From positions 43,707 to 84,406 of the forward strand of contig PLFB01000129.1 in assembly GCA_003137135.1 (NCBI GenBank): a stretch of 40,700 nt of DNA, written 5' to 3'. Positions 15,507 to 25,211 of the stretch are shown in pieces (positions within the stretch are counted from its first letter, which is position 1; every line of letters starts with the position of its first letter). Below the pieces are notes generated by a model, which searched no databases, was not told the origin of the DNA, and was given only the letters and a program-made list of their open reading frames with translations. This DNA comes from Acetobacteraceae bacterium (lineage in GTDB: Bacteria > Pseudomonadota > Alphaproteobacteria > Acetobacterales > Acetobacteraceae). A program made the translations under genes and the position numbers.

Positions 15507-16685
15507 ATGGAATTCTGGCATTTCTGCGAACAATCGATGCATCCGGCATGGGACAAAATTGATGGTCCCACCAAGGTGCTGGTCGATAACCGTTTCTGCG
15601 ACCCTGAAGTCGCTCACAAGCTCTACAACCGTTATCTCGACGAATGGGTGATCGCCGATCAGCTCGGCTTCAATATTTTCGTAAATGAACACCATGCTTC
15701 GGCGAACTGCATGTCGGCGTCCTGCCTGCTGACCTTGGCGATTCTGGCGCGGCAGACGAAGAACGCCCGGCTGCTATGCCTGGGTGTGCCCGTCACAAAC
15801 CGTACCGACCCGTACCGTGTTGCCGAAGAACTGGCGATGATCGACGTGATTTCCGGGGGGCGGCTGGAGATCGGCCTGGTGAAAGCCTCGCCGTTCGAAC
15901 TTGCGATGTCAAACCAGAGCCCGGCGCGGATCATGGATCGCTACTGGGAGGCGCATGATTTCATTGTCAAGGCGCTGACCCATCAGGGTGCGCCGTTCAG
16001 CTGGGAAGGTGAGTTTTATAACTACCGTAACGTGAATGTCTGGCCGCGTCCCTTCCAGCAGCCGATGCCGCCGATGTGGATTACCGCATCCGGGCCGACG
16101 ACCGGGCGCAAGATCGCGCAGCTCGGCTATGTCATGGCCACGTTCTTCAACGGCGCCGGCACCAAGCCATTATACGACGCCTACAAGGATGAGTACCGCA
16201 AGACGCATGGCAAGCCGGCGCCGATCGACCGCTTCGCCTATCTCGCAATGGTCGTCTGCGGCCGGACCGAGGCTGAGGTGCAGGAGCGGGTGGAGAAGGT
16301 AAAGCCTTACCTGGAAGTGCAGCCGCGCACGCCAAAGGCCTGGTCAAACCCGCCGGGCTACGAGAATGTCGAAATGAACGCGCGTGCGCTGAATTCCGGC
16401 GTTACCGGGCGGATCAATTTCGGCCTGCCGGCCAACCCGACGCTCGCGGAAATGGCCGAAGGCGGCATTCTGTTCGCCGGCACGCCGGACCAGCTTTACG
16501 AGCAGATGGTGAAGTTCAGCGACCGTTGCGGCGGCATTGGCCGGATGCTGATGCTCAGCCAGGCGGGCTATCTCTCGCATGACGAAACCGTCGATACCAT
16601 GCAGCTGTTTGCAGCCGAGGTGGCGCCGCGTCTGCGCGAATATGCGCGGGCGAAAAATGAGGAAATTGTGCAAGCGGCGGAGTGA
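15507..16685 (+). CDS. Luciferase-like (LLM) flavin-dependent monooxygenase
   Basis: 392 residues. The TIM-barrel luciferase-like fold is shown by NIFVNEHHASANCMSAS, then RVAEELAMIDVISGGRLEIG and GILFAGTPDQLYEQMV near the C-terminus. AAGGAG precedes the ATG at 15507. The family oxidises aldehydes, ketones, terpenes and other small molecules with FMNH2 or, in some lineages, F420. It lies between an alpha/beta hydrolase and a second LLM gene. Diketocamphane monooxygenases, the type II Baeyer-Villiger enzymes of camphor degradation, belong to this superfamily, so a ketone-to-lactone role beside a hydrolase is attractive but unproven. No matching reductase is present. Confidence 0.91.
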   Translation: MEFWHFCEQSMHPAWDKIDGPTKVLVDNRFCDPEVAHKLYNRYLDEWVIADQLGFNIFVNEHHASANCMSASCLLTLAILARQTKNARLLCLGVPVTNRTDPYRVAEELAMIDVISGGRLEIGLVKASPFELAMSNQSPARIMDRYWEAHDFIVKALTHQGAPFSWEGEFYNYRNVNVWPRPFQQPMPPMWITASGPTTGRKIAQLGYVMATFFNGAGTKPLYDAYKDEYRKTHGKPAPIDRFAYLAMVVCGRTEAEVQERVEKVKPYLEVQPRTPKAWSNPPGYENVEMNARALNSGVTGRINFGLPANPTLAEMAEGGILFAGTPDQLYEQMVKFSDRCGGIGRMLMLSQAGYLSHDETVDTMQLFAAEVAPRLREYARAKNEEIVQAAE

Positions 16686-16786
16686 ACGTAGCCGAACCGC
16701 AGATGGTTGGCCAAAGATTGTGTTTCATGCCAGAGGGATGAAAACCGATGCTGTTAAAAGTTGAAAATGGTCCTGAGGAGAGCGTC

Positions 16787-17986
16787 ATGTCACAGATCAA
16801 GCTACGTCATGGTGTGTTTGTCGCACCTCTCCACCCGGTTGACGAAGATGCGAATTCGGTGATCCATCGCGACCTCGAACTGATGGAGTGGCTCGACAAG
16901 CTCGGCTATGACGAAGCCTGGATCGGCGAGCATCATTCCGGCGGATGGGAGACCATTTCGTCTCCAGAACTTTTTATCGCCGCCGCGGCGGAGCGAACCC
17001 GCCAGATAAAATTCGGCACCGGCGTAATTTCGCTGCCCTATCATCAGCCTTTGATGGTGGCTAACCGCATCATCCAGCTCGACCACCAGACCCGCGGCCG
17101 GGTGATGTTCGGATTTGGTCCTGGGCTGCTGGTATCGGATGCCGAAATGCTGGGGATCGAGCCGCATACTCAGCGCGACCGCATGGCGCAATCGCTGGAC
17201 GTCATCCTGCGGCTGCTGGCGGGTGAGACAGTAACCGAAAAGACTGAATGGTATGAGCTGAGAAACGCGCAGGTGCATCTTCTGCCCTATTCGCGGCCGC
17301 GGCCCGAAATTGCGGTGGCGAGCGCGGCAACGCCTTCGGGCGGCAAGCTGGCCGGCAAATATAATCTTTCCATGCTCTGCGTCGCCGCGACGGACCCGAG
17401 CGGCGGCTATAATGTTCTCGATATCAACTGGAATTTTGCCTTGGAGACGGCCAAGGAATTTGGCAACACGCTGAGTCGTTCGAACCTTCGGCTGATGGGG
17501 CCGATGCATATCGCCGAGACGCGCGCGCAGGCGCGGGAGAATGTGCGCTGGGGATTGCATAAGTACATCGAATACGCCCGCACGATCACGCCCGGCCGAT
17601 TCGGGGATTTTGGCGACCGCGACCCGGTGGATGTGATGCTCGATGCCGGACATGTCGTCATCGGCACGCCGGATGACGCGGTCGAGGTTTTGAAGAAGCT
17701 GCAAGCCAAGCAGGGCGAATTCGGAGCTTTCCTGCATCAGGCGCATGACTGGGCGAACTGGGAGAACACGAAGCGCTCTTACGAATTGTATATTCGGTAT
17801 GTTGCGCCGCATTTTAACGGCACGAATGCGAACCGTGAAAAATCCTATGACGACTGGAAGGAAAACTCGGTCGCCTACAGCTCAAAAATGGGTGCTGCTG
17901 CCAAGGCGACGCTGGAGAAATACGGCGCGACTGCCGGATTGGAAGCCGGGCGCAAGACCGGGATGATCGGCGCCAAAGCCGGGTGA
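16787..17986 (+). CDS. Luciferase-like flavin-dependent monooxygenase, limonene-monooxygenase-like
   Basis: 399 residues from the ATG at 16787, which has GAGGAG just upstream; an in-frame ATG at 16748 has no such site. The sequence HGVFVAPLHPVDED, then LGYDEAWIGEHHSGGWE and GRVMFGFGPGLLVSDAEMLG, follows the group commonly annotated as limonene 1,2-monooxygenase. The C-terminal region has WENTKRSYELYIRYVAPHFN. It presumably epoxidises or hydroxylates a terpene-like substrate with reduced flavin. It is third in the run hydrolase-LLM-LLM, 101 bases after the second gene. If it makes an epoxide, the two epoxide hydrolases at 33-35.6 kb are logical next enzymes. Substrate assignment is by resemblance only. 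Confidence 0.91.
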   Translation: MSQIKLRHGVFVAPLHPVDEDANSVIHRDLELMEWLDKLGYDEAWIGEHHSGGWETISSPELFIAAAAERTRQIKFGTGVISLPYHQPLMVANRIIQLDHQTRGRVMFGFGPGLLVSDAEMLGIEPHTQRDRMAQSLDVILRLLAGETVTEKTEWYELRNAQVHLLPYSRPRPEIAVASAATPSGGKLAGKYNLSMLCVAATDPSGGYNVLDINWNFALETAKEFGNTLSRSNLRLMGPMHIAETRAQARENVRWGLHKYIEYARTITPGRFGDFGDRDPVDVMLDAGHVVIGTPDDAVEVLKKLQAKQGEFGAFLHQAHDWANWENTKRSYELYIRYVAPHFNGTNANREKSYDDWKENSVAYSSKMGAAAKATLEKYGATAGLEAGRKTGMIGAKAG

Positions 17987-18192
17987 AACGGCCTTGGCCG
18001 CGATCACAGGGCGGAGCGGCGTTCCAATTGGTCATTGTGGCACAACAAAAAATACGGCCGCGCCTGCCGGAGAGTGATGCGCGGATACGACAAATAGGTT
18101 AGCTTAGGCCAAAACCATTGACACGAACACCTTCGTAGATTTCAGGGGTTTGGCGGCCTGCGGGAAGGGGCGTTCCATGATTAGAATGAAAG

Positions 18193-19371
18193 ATGATGAA
18201 GCAAAAGACTGACAGGCAGCGCCAAGCATGCCGGTTGCGCCTGCGCATGCCGGGCGTGATATTGCCGCTGCTCGCTGGCATTGCCCCGGCGGCGTTGATG
18301 ACATGGTCTGCGCCGTGCGTGGCAGCGCCCACGAATGCCGCATCATTCGACAGTGATCCTTTGGTGGCGCCGTCCATCGCGGTTTTGCATCCTGACCAGG
18401 TTGTGCTTGAAACCGTGACCCTGGCCGGCCCGCGGCTTGTAGCCGGCGGCGAGCATGGCGTCATCATCGTCTCGGATGATTACGGCGCGCAATGGCGCCA
18501 GGTTTTTTCTCCCGTAGATGTAACAATTGATCAGATCAGATTTGCTGATGCACGGACCGGCTGGGCAGTTGGGGATTTTGGCGTCGTGCTGAAAACGCAG
18601 GATGGCGGGCTGACCTGGACCAAACAGCTGGACGGGGTGCAAGCCGCGAACTTGATGCTGATCAACGCCGAGGCGATCGCAGCGGCCAATCCAACCGACC
18701 CGGTGGCAGCGAAGCGGGTAAGACACGCCAAACTCTTTGTCAGCGACGGTCCCGACAAACCGTTTTTTCTTGTGCAGATTTTTGATGCGTTGCACCTGCG
18801 GATCTACGGCGCCTACGGCATGGCGTTCGAAACCCTTGATGGCGGCGCACATTGGGCGGATTGGAGCAGCCATATCACCGACCCTGGTCATCTGCATCCG
18901 TACGGTCTGGTCGAGACGGCCGGAACGATGATCTTTGCCGGCGAGCAAGGCATGCTGTTGAGCGGTCCGGCCGCCGGCCCGATTCAGCCGATGACCACGT
19001 CGCCTTATGACGGGAGCTTTTTTGGCATTCTCCAAACGCCAAGCGCCGGCCTTGTCGCCTATGGTCTGATGGGCAGTGTTTATGAAAGCCGGGACCAAGG
19101 TGCTACCTGGACGCAGGCAGTCAATCCATCATCATCAACGATCAATTGCGCCACTCTGAGCTTCGACGGTAAAATCCTGATCGGTGATTGGGATGGCAAT
19201 GTTTCGCAAGTTGAGGGCGCCAAGGTGGTGCCGACCGGCACGAATGCCGGATTTCCCATCTCTGATATGCTGGAGGCGCCGGATCAATCGCTCATCCTTG
19301 TCGGCATCAGCGGTGTGAAGCGCTTTCCGCCGGCTGTGTGGCGTGCCGCATTGACGGGACCCAAGAGCTGA
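18193..19371 (+). CDS. YCF48/BNR-like beta-propeller protein, exported
   Basis: 392 residues. The N-terminus has a basic stretch, a hydrophobic core (VILPLLAGIAPAALM) and a likely signal-peptidase site after CVAA, so the protein is probably periplasmic. The body has repeated propeller blades of the Asp-box/YCF48 kind: SDDYGAQWRQV, TQDGGLTWTKQ, LDGGAHWADW and SRDQGATWTQA. Such proteins bind or scaffold partners. Its stop overlaps the ATG of the MMPL transporter by one base (TGATG), so the two are coupled. The combination YCF48-MMPL-DUF1302-DUF1329 recurs in proteobacterial clusters for hydrophobic compounds; its molecular task is not settled. Confidence 0.85.
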   Translation: MMKQKTDRQRQACRLRLRMPGVILPLLAGIAPAALMTWSAPCVAAPTNAASFDSDPLVAPSIAVLHPDQVVLETVTLAGPRLVAGGEHGVIIVSDDYGAQWRQVFSPVDVTIDQIRFADARTGWAVGDFGVVLKTQDGGLTWTKQLDGVQAANLMLINAEAIAAANPTDPVAAKRVRHAKLFVSDGPDKPFFLVQIFDALHLRIYGAYGMAFETLDGGAHWADWSSHITDPGHLHPYGLVETAGTMIFAGEQGMLLSGPAAGPIQPMTTSPYDGSFFGILQTPSAGLVAYGLMGSVYESRDQGATWTQAVNPSSSTINCATLSFDGKILIGDWDGNVSQVEGAKVVPTGTNAGFPISDMLEAPDQSLILVGISGVKRFPPAVWRAALTGPKS

Positions 19372-21773
19372 TGGACGTCCAACTCGCACCACGGCCGGAA
19401 TCGGCCCGGCTTTCCGCAACGCGGCTAGAGGATTTTGACTATCAGTCCGGTTCGCTGGTTGAACGGCTGCTGTTCAACTGGCGCCCCGTCATTCTCGCCA
19501 TTTGCTTTGTCATCACAGCACTTCTCGGCTGGCAGGCCGTGCAGATACGCATCAACGCCAATTTTTTCGACGGCATTCCGACCAAGAATCCCTACATGGT
19601 CAATTTAATTGCGCATTATGATGACCTGTCGCAGCAAGGCAACACAGTCAGGATCATCGTCGAAGCCAATAGCGGCACGGTTCTGAACCCTCGCTATCTG
19701 CAAACGCTGCAGAACATCAACACGGAAGTTTCGCTGCTGCCGGGCGTTGATCGCGGCAACATGCTCTCGCTCTGGGCGCCGACTGTGCGATGGACGGCGG
19801 TAACGCAAGACGGGTTTGACGGCGGCACGGTGATACCGGATGATTACAACGGTTCAGCCGCCTCGATCCAGGCAGTTCAGAACAATCTCTTTCATTCCGG
19901 CCAGATCGGCAAGCTTGTCGCACCGGATTTCCGCTCGAGCGTGATTGTCGTGCCACTACGCGATGTGGTCGATGCGCGGGGTACGCCGATCAGCTATGGC
20001 GCGTTCTCGCGGCAGCTCGAAGACCTCCGCAAGAAATATGCGGCACAGGGTGTGACCATTCACATCACCGGGTTTGCGAAAGTCGTCGGCGACATCATCA
20101 ACGCGACGCCGGAGATTGCGCTGTTCTTCCTTGTGTCGATCATCATCACCGCGGGGTTCCTGTTTTCCTACACGCATTGCCTGCGCAGTACCTCGCTTGT
20201 CGTATTCTGCTCGCTGATTGCCGTCGTCTGGCAGCTCGGCCTGGTGGTGCTGCTCGGCTTCGAGCTTGACCCTTATACCGAGCTTGTGCCGTTCCTGATC
20301 TTTGCGATCGGCATGAGCCATGGCGCGCAGAAAATGAACGGCATCATGCAGGATATCGGCCGCGGGACACCCCGGCTAATCGCGGCACGCATGACCTTCC
20401 GCCGGCTTTTCATGGCGGGGTTTTCAGCACTGATCTGCGATGCCGTTGGCTTTGCGGTGTTGAGCATCATTCCCATCGTCTCGATCCAGCACCTCGCGAT
20501 CATCGCGAGCCTTGGGGTGTCGATCCTGATTTTCACCAATCTGATCCTGCTGCCAATCTTTCTCAGCTACACAGGTGTAAAAGCCTCGGCTGCGCAGCGG
20601 GCATTGCATGCGGAGGAGCGCGCCTCTATCGGCACGCATTTTCTCTGGGACATTCTCGGCAAGCTTACGGCAAGGCGCTGGGCCATCGCGGCAATCGCCG
20701 TGGCCGTCCTGCTTGCGGGCATCGGCTATAAGGTGAGCGAGAACTTGCAGGTTGGCGACCTCGGCCGGGGCGCGCCCGAACTGCGCGCGAATTCGCCCTA
20801 TAACCAGGATAATGCCTACGCCACCACGCATTACGGCGCGAGCACGGATGTGTTCGTGGTAATGTTCACCTCACCCCCTGGCCAGTGCACTGCGTACGCC
20901 ATGCTGCGCACGATGGACCAGGTGGAATGGGCGGCATCGCAGGTGCCTGGCGTCGTCTCCACCGAATCACTGGCAGCGGCCGCGCGCTATCTGATGATTG
21001 AGATCAACGAGCAGAATTTCAAATGGTTCGATTTGCCCAGGAACCAGTATTCGCTCGATTCCGTAACGGCGACCGGAACAATGGGGTTGTCCAATGACAG
21101 TTGCACGCTCAACCCCCTGCTGATCTACCTAAGCGACCACAAGGCCGGCACGCTGCTGCGCCTTACATCGCGGCTGAAAACCACGATGGCAATGATCTCA
21201 CCGCCGGCCGGAACGCAAATTTTATTGGCCGGCGGCAGTGCGGGCATCGCGGCGGCGACGAACGACACGGTCAAATCCGCGCTCAATCAAATGTTATTCT
21301 GGGTATATGGGGCGGTAACACTGCTGTGCCTCATCGCGTTCCGGTCCTGGCGCGCGGTGCTTTGCGCAATTTTGCCCCTTATCCTGACATCCATTCTCGC
21401 CGAGGCGCTGATGGTCGCACTTGGGATCGGCGTGAAAGTGGCGACCTTGCCGGTGGTTGCCCTCGGTGTCGGCATCGGCGTCGATTACGCCCTGTATGTG
21501 CTCTCCATCGTTCTGGCGCGGCTGCGCGCTGGCGAATCGCTTTACAGCGCCTACCGGCAATCTTTGATGTTTACCGGCCGCGTTGTGCTGCTCACGGGCT
21601 TCACGCTTGCCACAAGTGTCGCGATGTGGGTGTTCTCGCCGATCAAATTCCAGGCGGATATGGGGCTGTTGCTGTCGTTCATGTTCATCTGGAACATGAT
21701 CGGCGCGCTGGTTCTGCTGCCGGCGCTCGCTCATTTTCTGCTGAAGCCAGCGGCAGCAAGACGTTACGGATGA
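19371..21773 (+). CDS. MMPL/RND-superfamily transporter (HAE3-like)
   Basis: 800 residues with the RND layout: one helix near residues 36-58 (ILAICFVITALLGW), a large periplasmic loop, a cluster of helices from about 245 to 400, a second single helix (WAIAAIAVAVLLAGIGYKV), a second loop, and a C-terminal helix cluster ending LVLLPALAHFLL. The GVGIGVDYALYVLS segment with its Asp is the family's proton-relay region in the second half. The start at 19371 overlaps the YCF48 stop; an in-frame GTG at 19338 would lie inside that gene. Family members move lipids, hopanoids or other lipophiles between inner membrane and periplasm. With the neighbouring envelope genes it probably handles uptake or export of the pathway substrate. 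Confidence 0.92.
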   Translation: MDVQLAPRPESARLSATRLEDFDYQSGSLVERLLFNWRPVILAICFVITALLGWQAVQIRINANFFDGIPTKNPYMVNLIAHYDDLSQQGNTVRIIVEANSGTVLNPRYLQTLQNINTEVSLLPGVDRGNMLSLWAPTVRWTAVTQDGFDGGTVIPDDYNGSAASIQAVQNNLFHSGQIGKLVAPDFRSSVIVVPLRDVVDARGTPISYGAFSRQLEDLRKKYAAQGVTIHITGFAKVVGDIINATPEIALFFLVSIIITAGFLFSYTHCLRSTSLVVFCSLIAVVWQLGLVVLLGFELDPYTELVPFLIFAIGMSHGAQKMNGIMQDIGRGTPRLIAARMTFRRLFMAGFSALICDAVGFAVLSIIPIVSIQHLAIIASLGVSILIFTNLILLPIFLSYTGVKASAAQRALHAEERASIGTHFLWDILGKLTARRWAIAAIAVAVLLAGIGYKVSENLQVGDLGRGAPELRANSPYNQDNAYATTHYGASTDVFVVMFTSPPGQCTAYAMLRTMDQVEWAASQVPGVVSTESLAAAARYLMIEINEQNFKWFDLPRNQYSLDSVTATGTMGLSNDSCTLNPLLIYLSDHKAGTLLRLTSRLKTTMAMISPPAGTQILLAGGSAGIAAATNDTVKSALNQMLFWVYGAVTLLCLIAFRSWRAVLCAILPLILTSILAEALMVALGIGVKVATLPVVALGVGIGVDYALYVLSIVLARLRAGESLYSAYRQSLMFTGRVVLLTGFTLATSVAMWVFSPIKFQADMGLLLSFMFIWNMIGALVLLPALAHFLLKPAAARRYG

Positions 21774-21887
21774 CTTCCAGTCATGGCGTCCGGTCCAAAT
21801 TTCCATTTGCGTAAATAGCAAATCAACCCGTAGAAAAAGGCTCACGATTCACAAATAAGAATTCGGTTTTTGGGGACGATAAAAGCA

Positions 21888-23564
21888 ATGAAACAAAATC
21901 ACCAGTCTTTTGCAGCGAAGCTTTCGTATCGCGCCCGCCGCGCCCGGTTTTTGAAGCGCTCTCTGCTCGCCAGCGCCACGGGGCTTGCATTCACGGCATT
22001 CGGCGGGCAGCGGGCTTCAGCGTTTCCGATTTCCACGCCCGTTCCGGGCCTTACCATCACCCTGGACAATACGGTGGAGGTCAACATCCTCGGCCGCACC
22101 GAGCAGAGCAGCCCGGATTCGTTCGACAATCCCAACGGGGATGATGTCGCGCAGAATTTCCGGCATTTCCTCTCGGCGGAGCGTATCGATCTGGATAGCG
22201 GCCTAGACGTGAAATACGATAATTTCGGCTTGCGCATTTCCGGCGCGGCCTGGGAAGATTTTAGCTACGACCAGAACAACAGCAACGCGTCGCCCGGCAC
22301 GATCAACTACAATAGCAGCAAATCAGACTCTTTCTCGCGCGCGGCCGACGGTCTGGCGGGCCACCGCGTCGAGCTTGATGATGCGTTCACCTTCGGGTCA
22401 TTTGGCATTGGCGATTCCACCTTGTCCTACCGTGCCGGCCAGTTCGTGCAAATCTATGGGCAGAGCCTGCTGCTGGCGGCGGAGGGCATTGGCGGCGTGA
22501 TGAACCCGATCGACGGCATCCGCGCGCAGATTTTGCTGAACCCGCAATCGCGCGACATTTTCATGCCGACCCCGCAAATTTCGGTTGTGGAACAGCTCTC
22601 CAACGGCCTCGCCTTCAGCGGCTATTACAAGCTCGGCTGGCGGGCGACAAGAATTCCGCCCTCTGGCTCGTATTTCAGCCCCTCCGATCTGTATGGCCCT
22701 GGTGCGACGAAACTTTTCCTCGGCGGCGGCGCGTTTTTCGGCCGCCAGAACGATATCCGGCCCAATGGCGGCGACAAGCAGTTTGGTGTCCAGATCCAGG
22801 ACAGTTTTTTCAACGACGATTTCGCCCTGCACTTCGTTAATTTCGATGCTTATGCACCCGAGGTCTATATCCACCCCGGCGCCGGCTTCAATCCATTGAC
22901 GGGACAGGTCGGCACTTATCAGTTCGTCTATCCGCGGGATGCGCAGTTGTTCGGCGCGAGCTTCTCCGCGAGCCCGACCTTCGGATCCTACCCGGTAAAC
23001 TTCGGCGTCGAAATCTCCGAGCGGCATCACGAAGGCCTCGTCACGAGTGGCAGCGTGGCGCCATCGGCCGCCAGCAACCAGAGCAATGTGTTTTATCCGG
23101 TTGGCGATGTGGCCCACGGCCTGGTTTCTTTCATCTATGCCTCGCCGCCGCTGCCAATGATCCGCTCCGACCAAGCCTCGGTGACCGCCGAATTCGGCGC
23201 CAGCAAGCTGCTTTCGGTATTCGAGAACAAGGCCAATCTCTACGCCAAGACCGAGGGTCTGGCGGTGGATGGGACGATTGACCTTGGCCTCAGCTACTTT
23301 GACATCTATCCGGCGGTCGACATGGCGCCGGCACTCGGCATTTCCTATGCCCCGCTCGGCAACTCCCCAGAAGGCTATTTCGTGCATGGCGGTGGATCAT
23401 TGTCGCTGGCCGATACGTTCACTTTGAACAAGGTCTATAATCTCACCATCCAGTACCGGCACTATGTCGGCACCTTGAAGAGCACGCTGGGTGGCGCCTC
23501 CGATCCAAGCCAGACATTATACGGCAAGGACTTCATCGGGCTAGAAGCCGATACCTCATTCTAA
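21888..23564 (+). CDS. DUF1302 family outer-membrane protein
   Basis: 558 residues. A long basic N-region precedes a signal peptide (SLLASATGLAFTAFGG) with likely cleavage after RASA. The mature part is rich in alternating strands, Gly and aromatic residues, has GQFVQIYGQSLLL and NPIDGIRAQILL, which fit the DUF1302 style, and ends in Phe as outer-membrane beta-barrels do. I start at the ATG at 21888; the frame continues 18 bases upstream. DUF1302 proteins are usually paired with DUF1329, as here. Likely roles are a channel for, or a binding barrel of, a hydrophobic compound at the outer membrane. The domain call rests on pattern recognition and gene order. Confidence 0.87.
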   Translation: MKQNHQSFAAKLSYRARRARFLKRSLLASATGLAFTAFGGQRASAFPISTPVPGLTITLDNTVEVNILGRTEQSSPDSFDNPNGDDVAQNFRHFLSAERIDLDSGLDVKYDNFGLRISGAAWEDFSYDQNNSNASPGTINYNSSKSDSFSRAADGLAGHRVELDDAFTFGSFGIGDSTLSYRAGQFVQIYGQSLLLAAEGIGGVMNPIDGIRAQILLNPQSRDIFMPTPQISVVEQLSNGLAFSGYYKLGWRATRIPPSGSYFSPSDLYGPGATKLFLGGGAFFGRQNDIRPNGGDKQFGVQIQDSFFNDDFALHFVNFDAYAPEVYIHPGAGFNPLTGQVGTYQFVYPRDAQLFGASFSASPTFGSYPVNFGVEISERHHEGLVTSGSVAPSAASNQSNVFYPVGDVAHGLVSFIYASPPLPMIRSDQASVTAEFGASKLLSVFENKANLYAKTEGLAVDGTIDLGLSYFDIYPAVDMAPALGISYAPLGNSPEGYFVHGGGSLSLADTFTLNKVYNLTIQYRHYVGTLKSTLGGASDPSQTLYGKDFIGLEADTSF

Positions 23565-23679
23565 CGGTCTGAATAGTGAAATCAGGTCATCTTGATATTC
23601 TAAAATATTGGGTCCTGGTTCGGGGAAAAATTGGATAGAAACGGCGTTGAGTCGCGAAAACGAAGATGGGAAAGCGTCA

Positions 23680-25038
23680 ATGAAACTTAAACTCACTCTC
23701 TTGGCCGCCACCGCCAGTATGCTGGCATATCAGCCGTCACCGGCGCGCGCACAGGTCACGGCGGCGCAGGCCGCACAGCTTGGCACTACGCTCACGCCGC
23801 TCGGCGCGGAAATGGCAGGTAATGCCGATGGCAGCATTCCCGCCTGGACTGGCGGCGTCTGCACGATGAACCTGGCCAGCGGCGATAACGGCAACATCCC
23901 GCCAGTGTTCGCCAACGAACAGAAGCTATTCACGATCGATGCGTCTAATGTCAGCAAGTATGCCGATAAGCTAACCCCGGGCGAGATCAAAATGATCACC
24001 ACGTTCCAGGGTTTTCACATGGATGTGTACCCGACGCACCGCACCGGCTGCGCGCCGCAATGGGTTTACGATAATGTTAAAAAGAACGCGCTTACATCCT
24101 ACATGAAGGGTGACTATCCGTTTGGATTTGCTGGCGGCATTCCGTTCCCTATTCCGCAGAATGGCGAGGAGATCGTCTGGAACAGCAATACCGCATGGGC
24201 CGGCCAGGATACGTCCGACGAGGTCAGCAACTATATCGTGCCGTTCAACCATTCGCCCATTTTGACCTCCACTACCTATGTCACCTATTTCAAGGATCTT
24301 TATCAGCCGGGCGTCACGACCGCCAATTATGACGGGATTTATACCCGCGACGAAAGCCAGGTCTCGGCGCCCGCAAACCGCGTCGGCGAAGTATACGATT
24401 CTTTCCAGCCGACATCGACACCGCCGCTCGATTATCGCGTCTGGGAGTATCTGGTCGGCCAGCGCCGGCTGCGTCTTGCACCAAATATCGGCTACGACGG
24501 CGCCTATCCCGATTGCGGCGGTCTCATGGATGCTGATGAAATCTACGTGTTCAACAACAAGCCGGACCATTACGACTGGAAACTTCTGGGCAAAAAAGAA
24601 ATCTACGTTCCCTATAACGAGAACGGGGCCTCTCTGCTGCCGGACACCAGCCAGCTGCTCGGGCCACAATTCCTGAATCCGGACCATATACGTTGGGAGC
24701 TTCACAGGGTCTGGGTCGTTGACGCCACGGTGCGTTCCGGCTTTCGCAATTTGATCGCGCACCGGACAGTCTATGCCGATGAGGACACATGGAGCTTCGT
24801 TCTCGCGGATGAATATGACAGCGCGGGAAATCTGGTGAAGTTCAACTCCATCCTGCCGATGGTCGACCCCGCGATTCCCGCCGTGCCCTTTATCACGACG
24901 GCGCTGTATGACCTTCACGGCGGCGGCTACTGCATGTTCCAGCTTCCTGTCGGCCCCAACCAATGGATCCTGAAAAACTCGGACAAACCCGTATCCGCAT
25001 TCGATCCGCAGCAGATCGTCAACAGCGCTGCGGATTGA
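23680..25038 (+). CDS. DUF1329 family periplasmic/outer-membrane-associated protein
   Basis: 452 residues from the ATG at 23680; the frame is open 72 bases further up but only this start gives a proper signal peptide (MKLKLTLLAATASMLAYQ, cleavage after ARA). The mature protein begins with LGTTLTPLGAEMAGNADGSI, a common DUF1329 opening, followed by IPAWTGG. Later landmarks are YPFGFAGGIPFPIPQNGEE and RTVYADEDTWSFVLADEYD. DUF1329 has a LolB/LppX-like fold thought to bind lipidic ligands, and the gene nearly always sits beside DUF1302. It ends the YCF48-MMPL-DUF1302-DUF1329 block. It probably shuttles a lipophilic ligand through the periplasm; the ligand is unknown. Confidence 0.9.
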   Translation: MKLKLTLLAATASMLAYQPSPARAQVTAAQAAQLGTTLTPLGAEMAGNADGSIPAWTGGVCTMNLASGDNGNIPPVFANEQKLFTIDASNVSKYADKLTPGEIKMITTFQGFHMDVYPTHRTGCAPQWVYDNVKKNALTSYMKGDYPFGFAGGIPFPIPQNGEEIVWNSNTAWAGQDTSDEVSNYIVPFNHSPILTSTTYVTYFKDLYQPGVTTANYDGIYTRDESQVSAPANRVGEVYDSFQPTSTPPLDYRVWEYLVGQRRLRLAPNIGYDGAYPDCGGLMDADEIYVFNNKPDHYDWKLLGKKEIYVPYNENGASLLPDTSQLLGPQFLNPDHIRWELHRVWVVDATVRSGFRNLIAHRTVYADEDTWSFVLADEYDSAGNLVKFNSILPMVDPAIPAVPFITTALYDLHGGGYCMFQLPVGPNQWILKNSDKPVSAFDPQQIVNSAAD

Positions 25039-25148
25039 TCCGAACAGGCGTGGCTACAGACCCCGCCTTCACCTGACCCAGCTTGACCGGCTTATTGATC
25101 CGGTGTTCCAGTTACTTTTCAAGCAAGCCTGCTCTGAAAACAAATAGA

Positions 25149-25173
25149 CCTGGACGATTCCACATCGTCCAGG
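25149..25173. terminator. Hairpin 1: 10-bp perfect stem, probable terminator
   Basis: CCTGGACGAT at 25149-25158 pairs perfectly with ATCGTCCAGG at 25164-25173 over a 5-base loop. A short T-containing run (AATTTCTT) follows on the plus strand. It lies 110 bases after the DUF1329 stop, between convergent genes, as expected for a transcription terminator. Confidence 0.6.
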
Positions 25174-25211
25174 CCTAATTTCTTGCGCAACTTGCATGGC
25201 TGTCGCGTTCT

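Noticed and set aside
18118-18123. TTGACA upstream of the YCF48 gene as a promoter
   Set aside because: No acceptable -10 box lies 16-18 bases downstream; the block may be transcribed from upstream or from a non-canonical promoter.
22398-23387. A 329-codon minus-strand open frame
   Set aside because: Antisense to the DUF1302 gene, which has a signal peptide and barrel-like features; the opposite-strand product has none.
23971-24963. A 330-codon minus-strand open frame
   Set aside because: Antisense to DUF1329; no start site or domain evidence.
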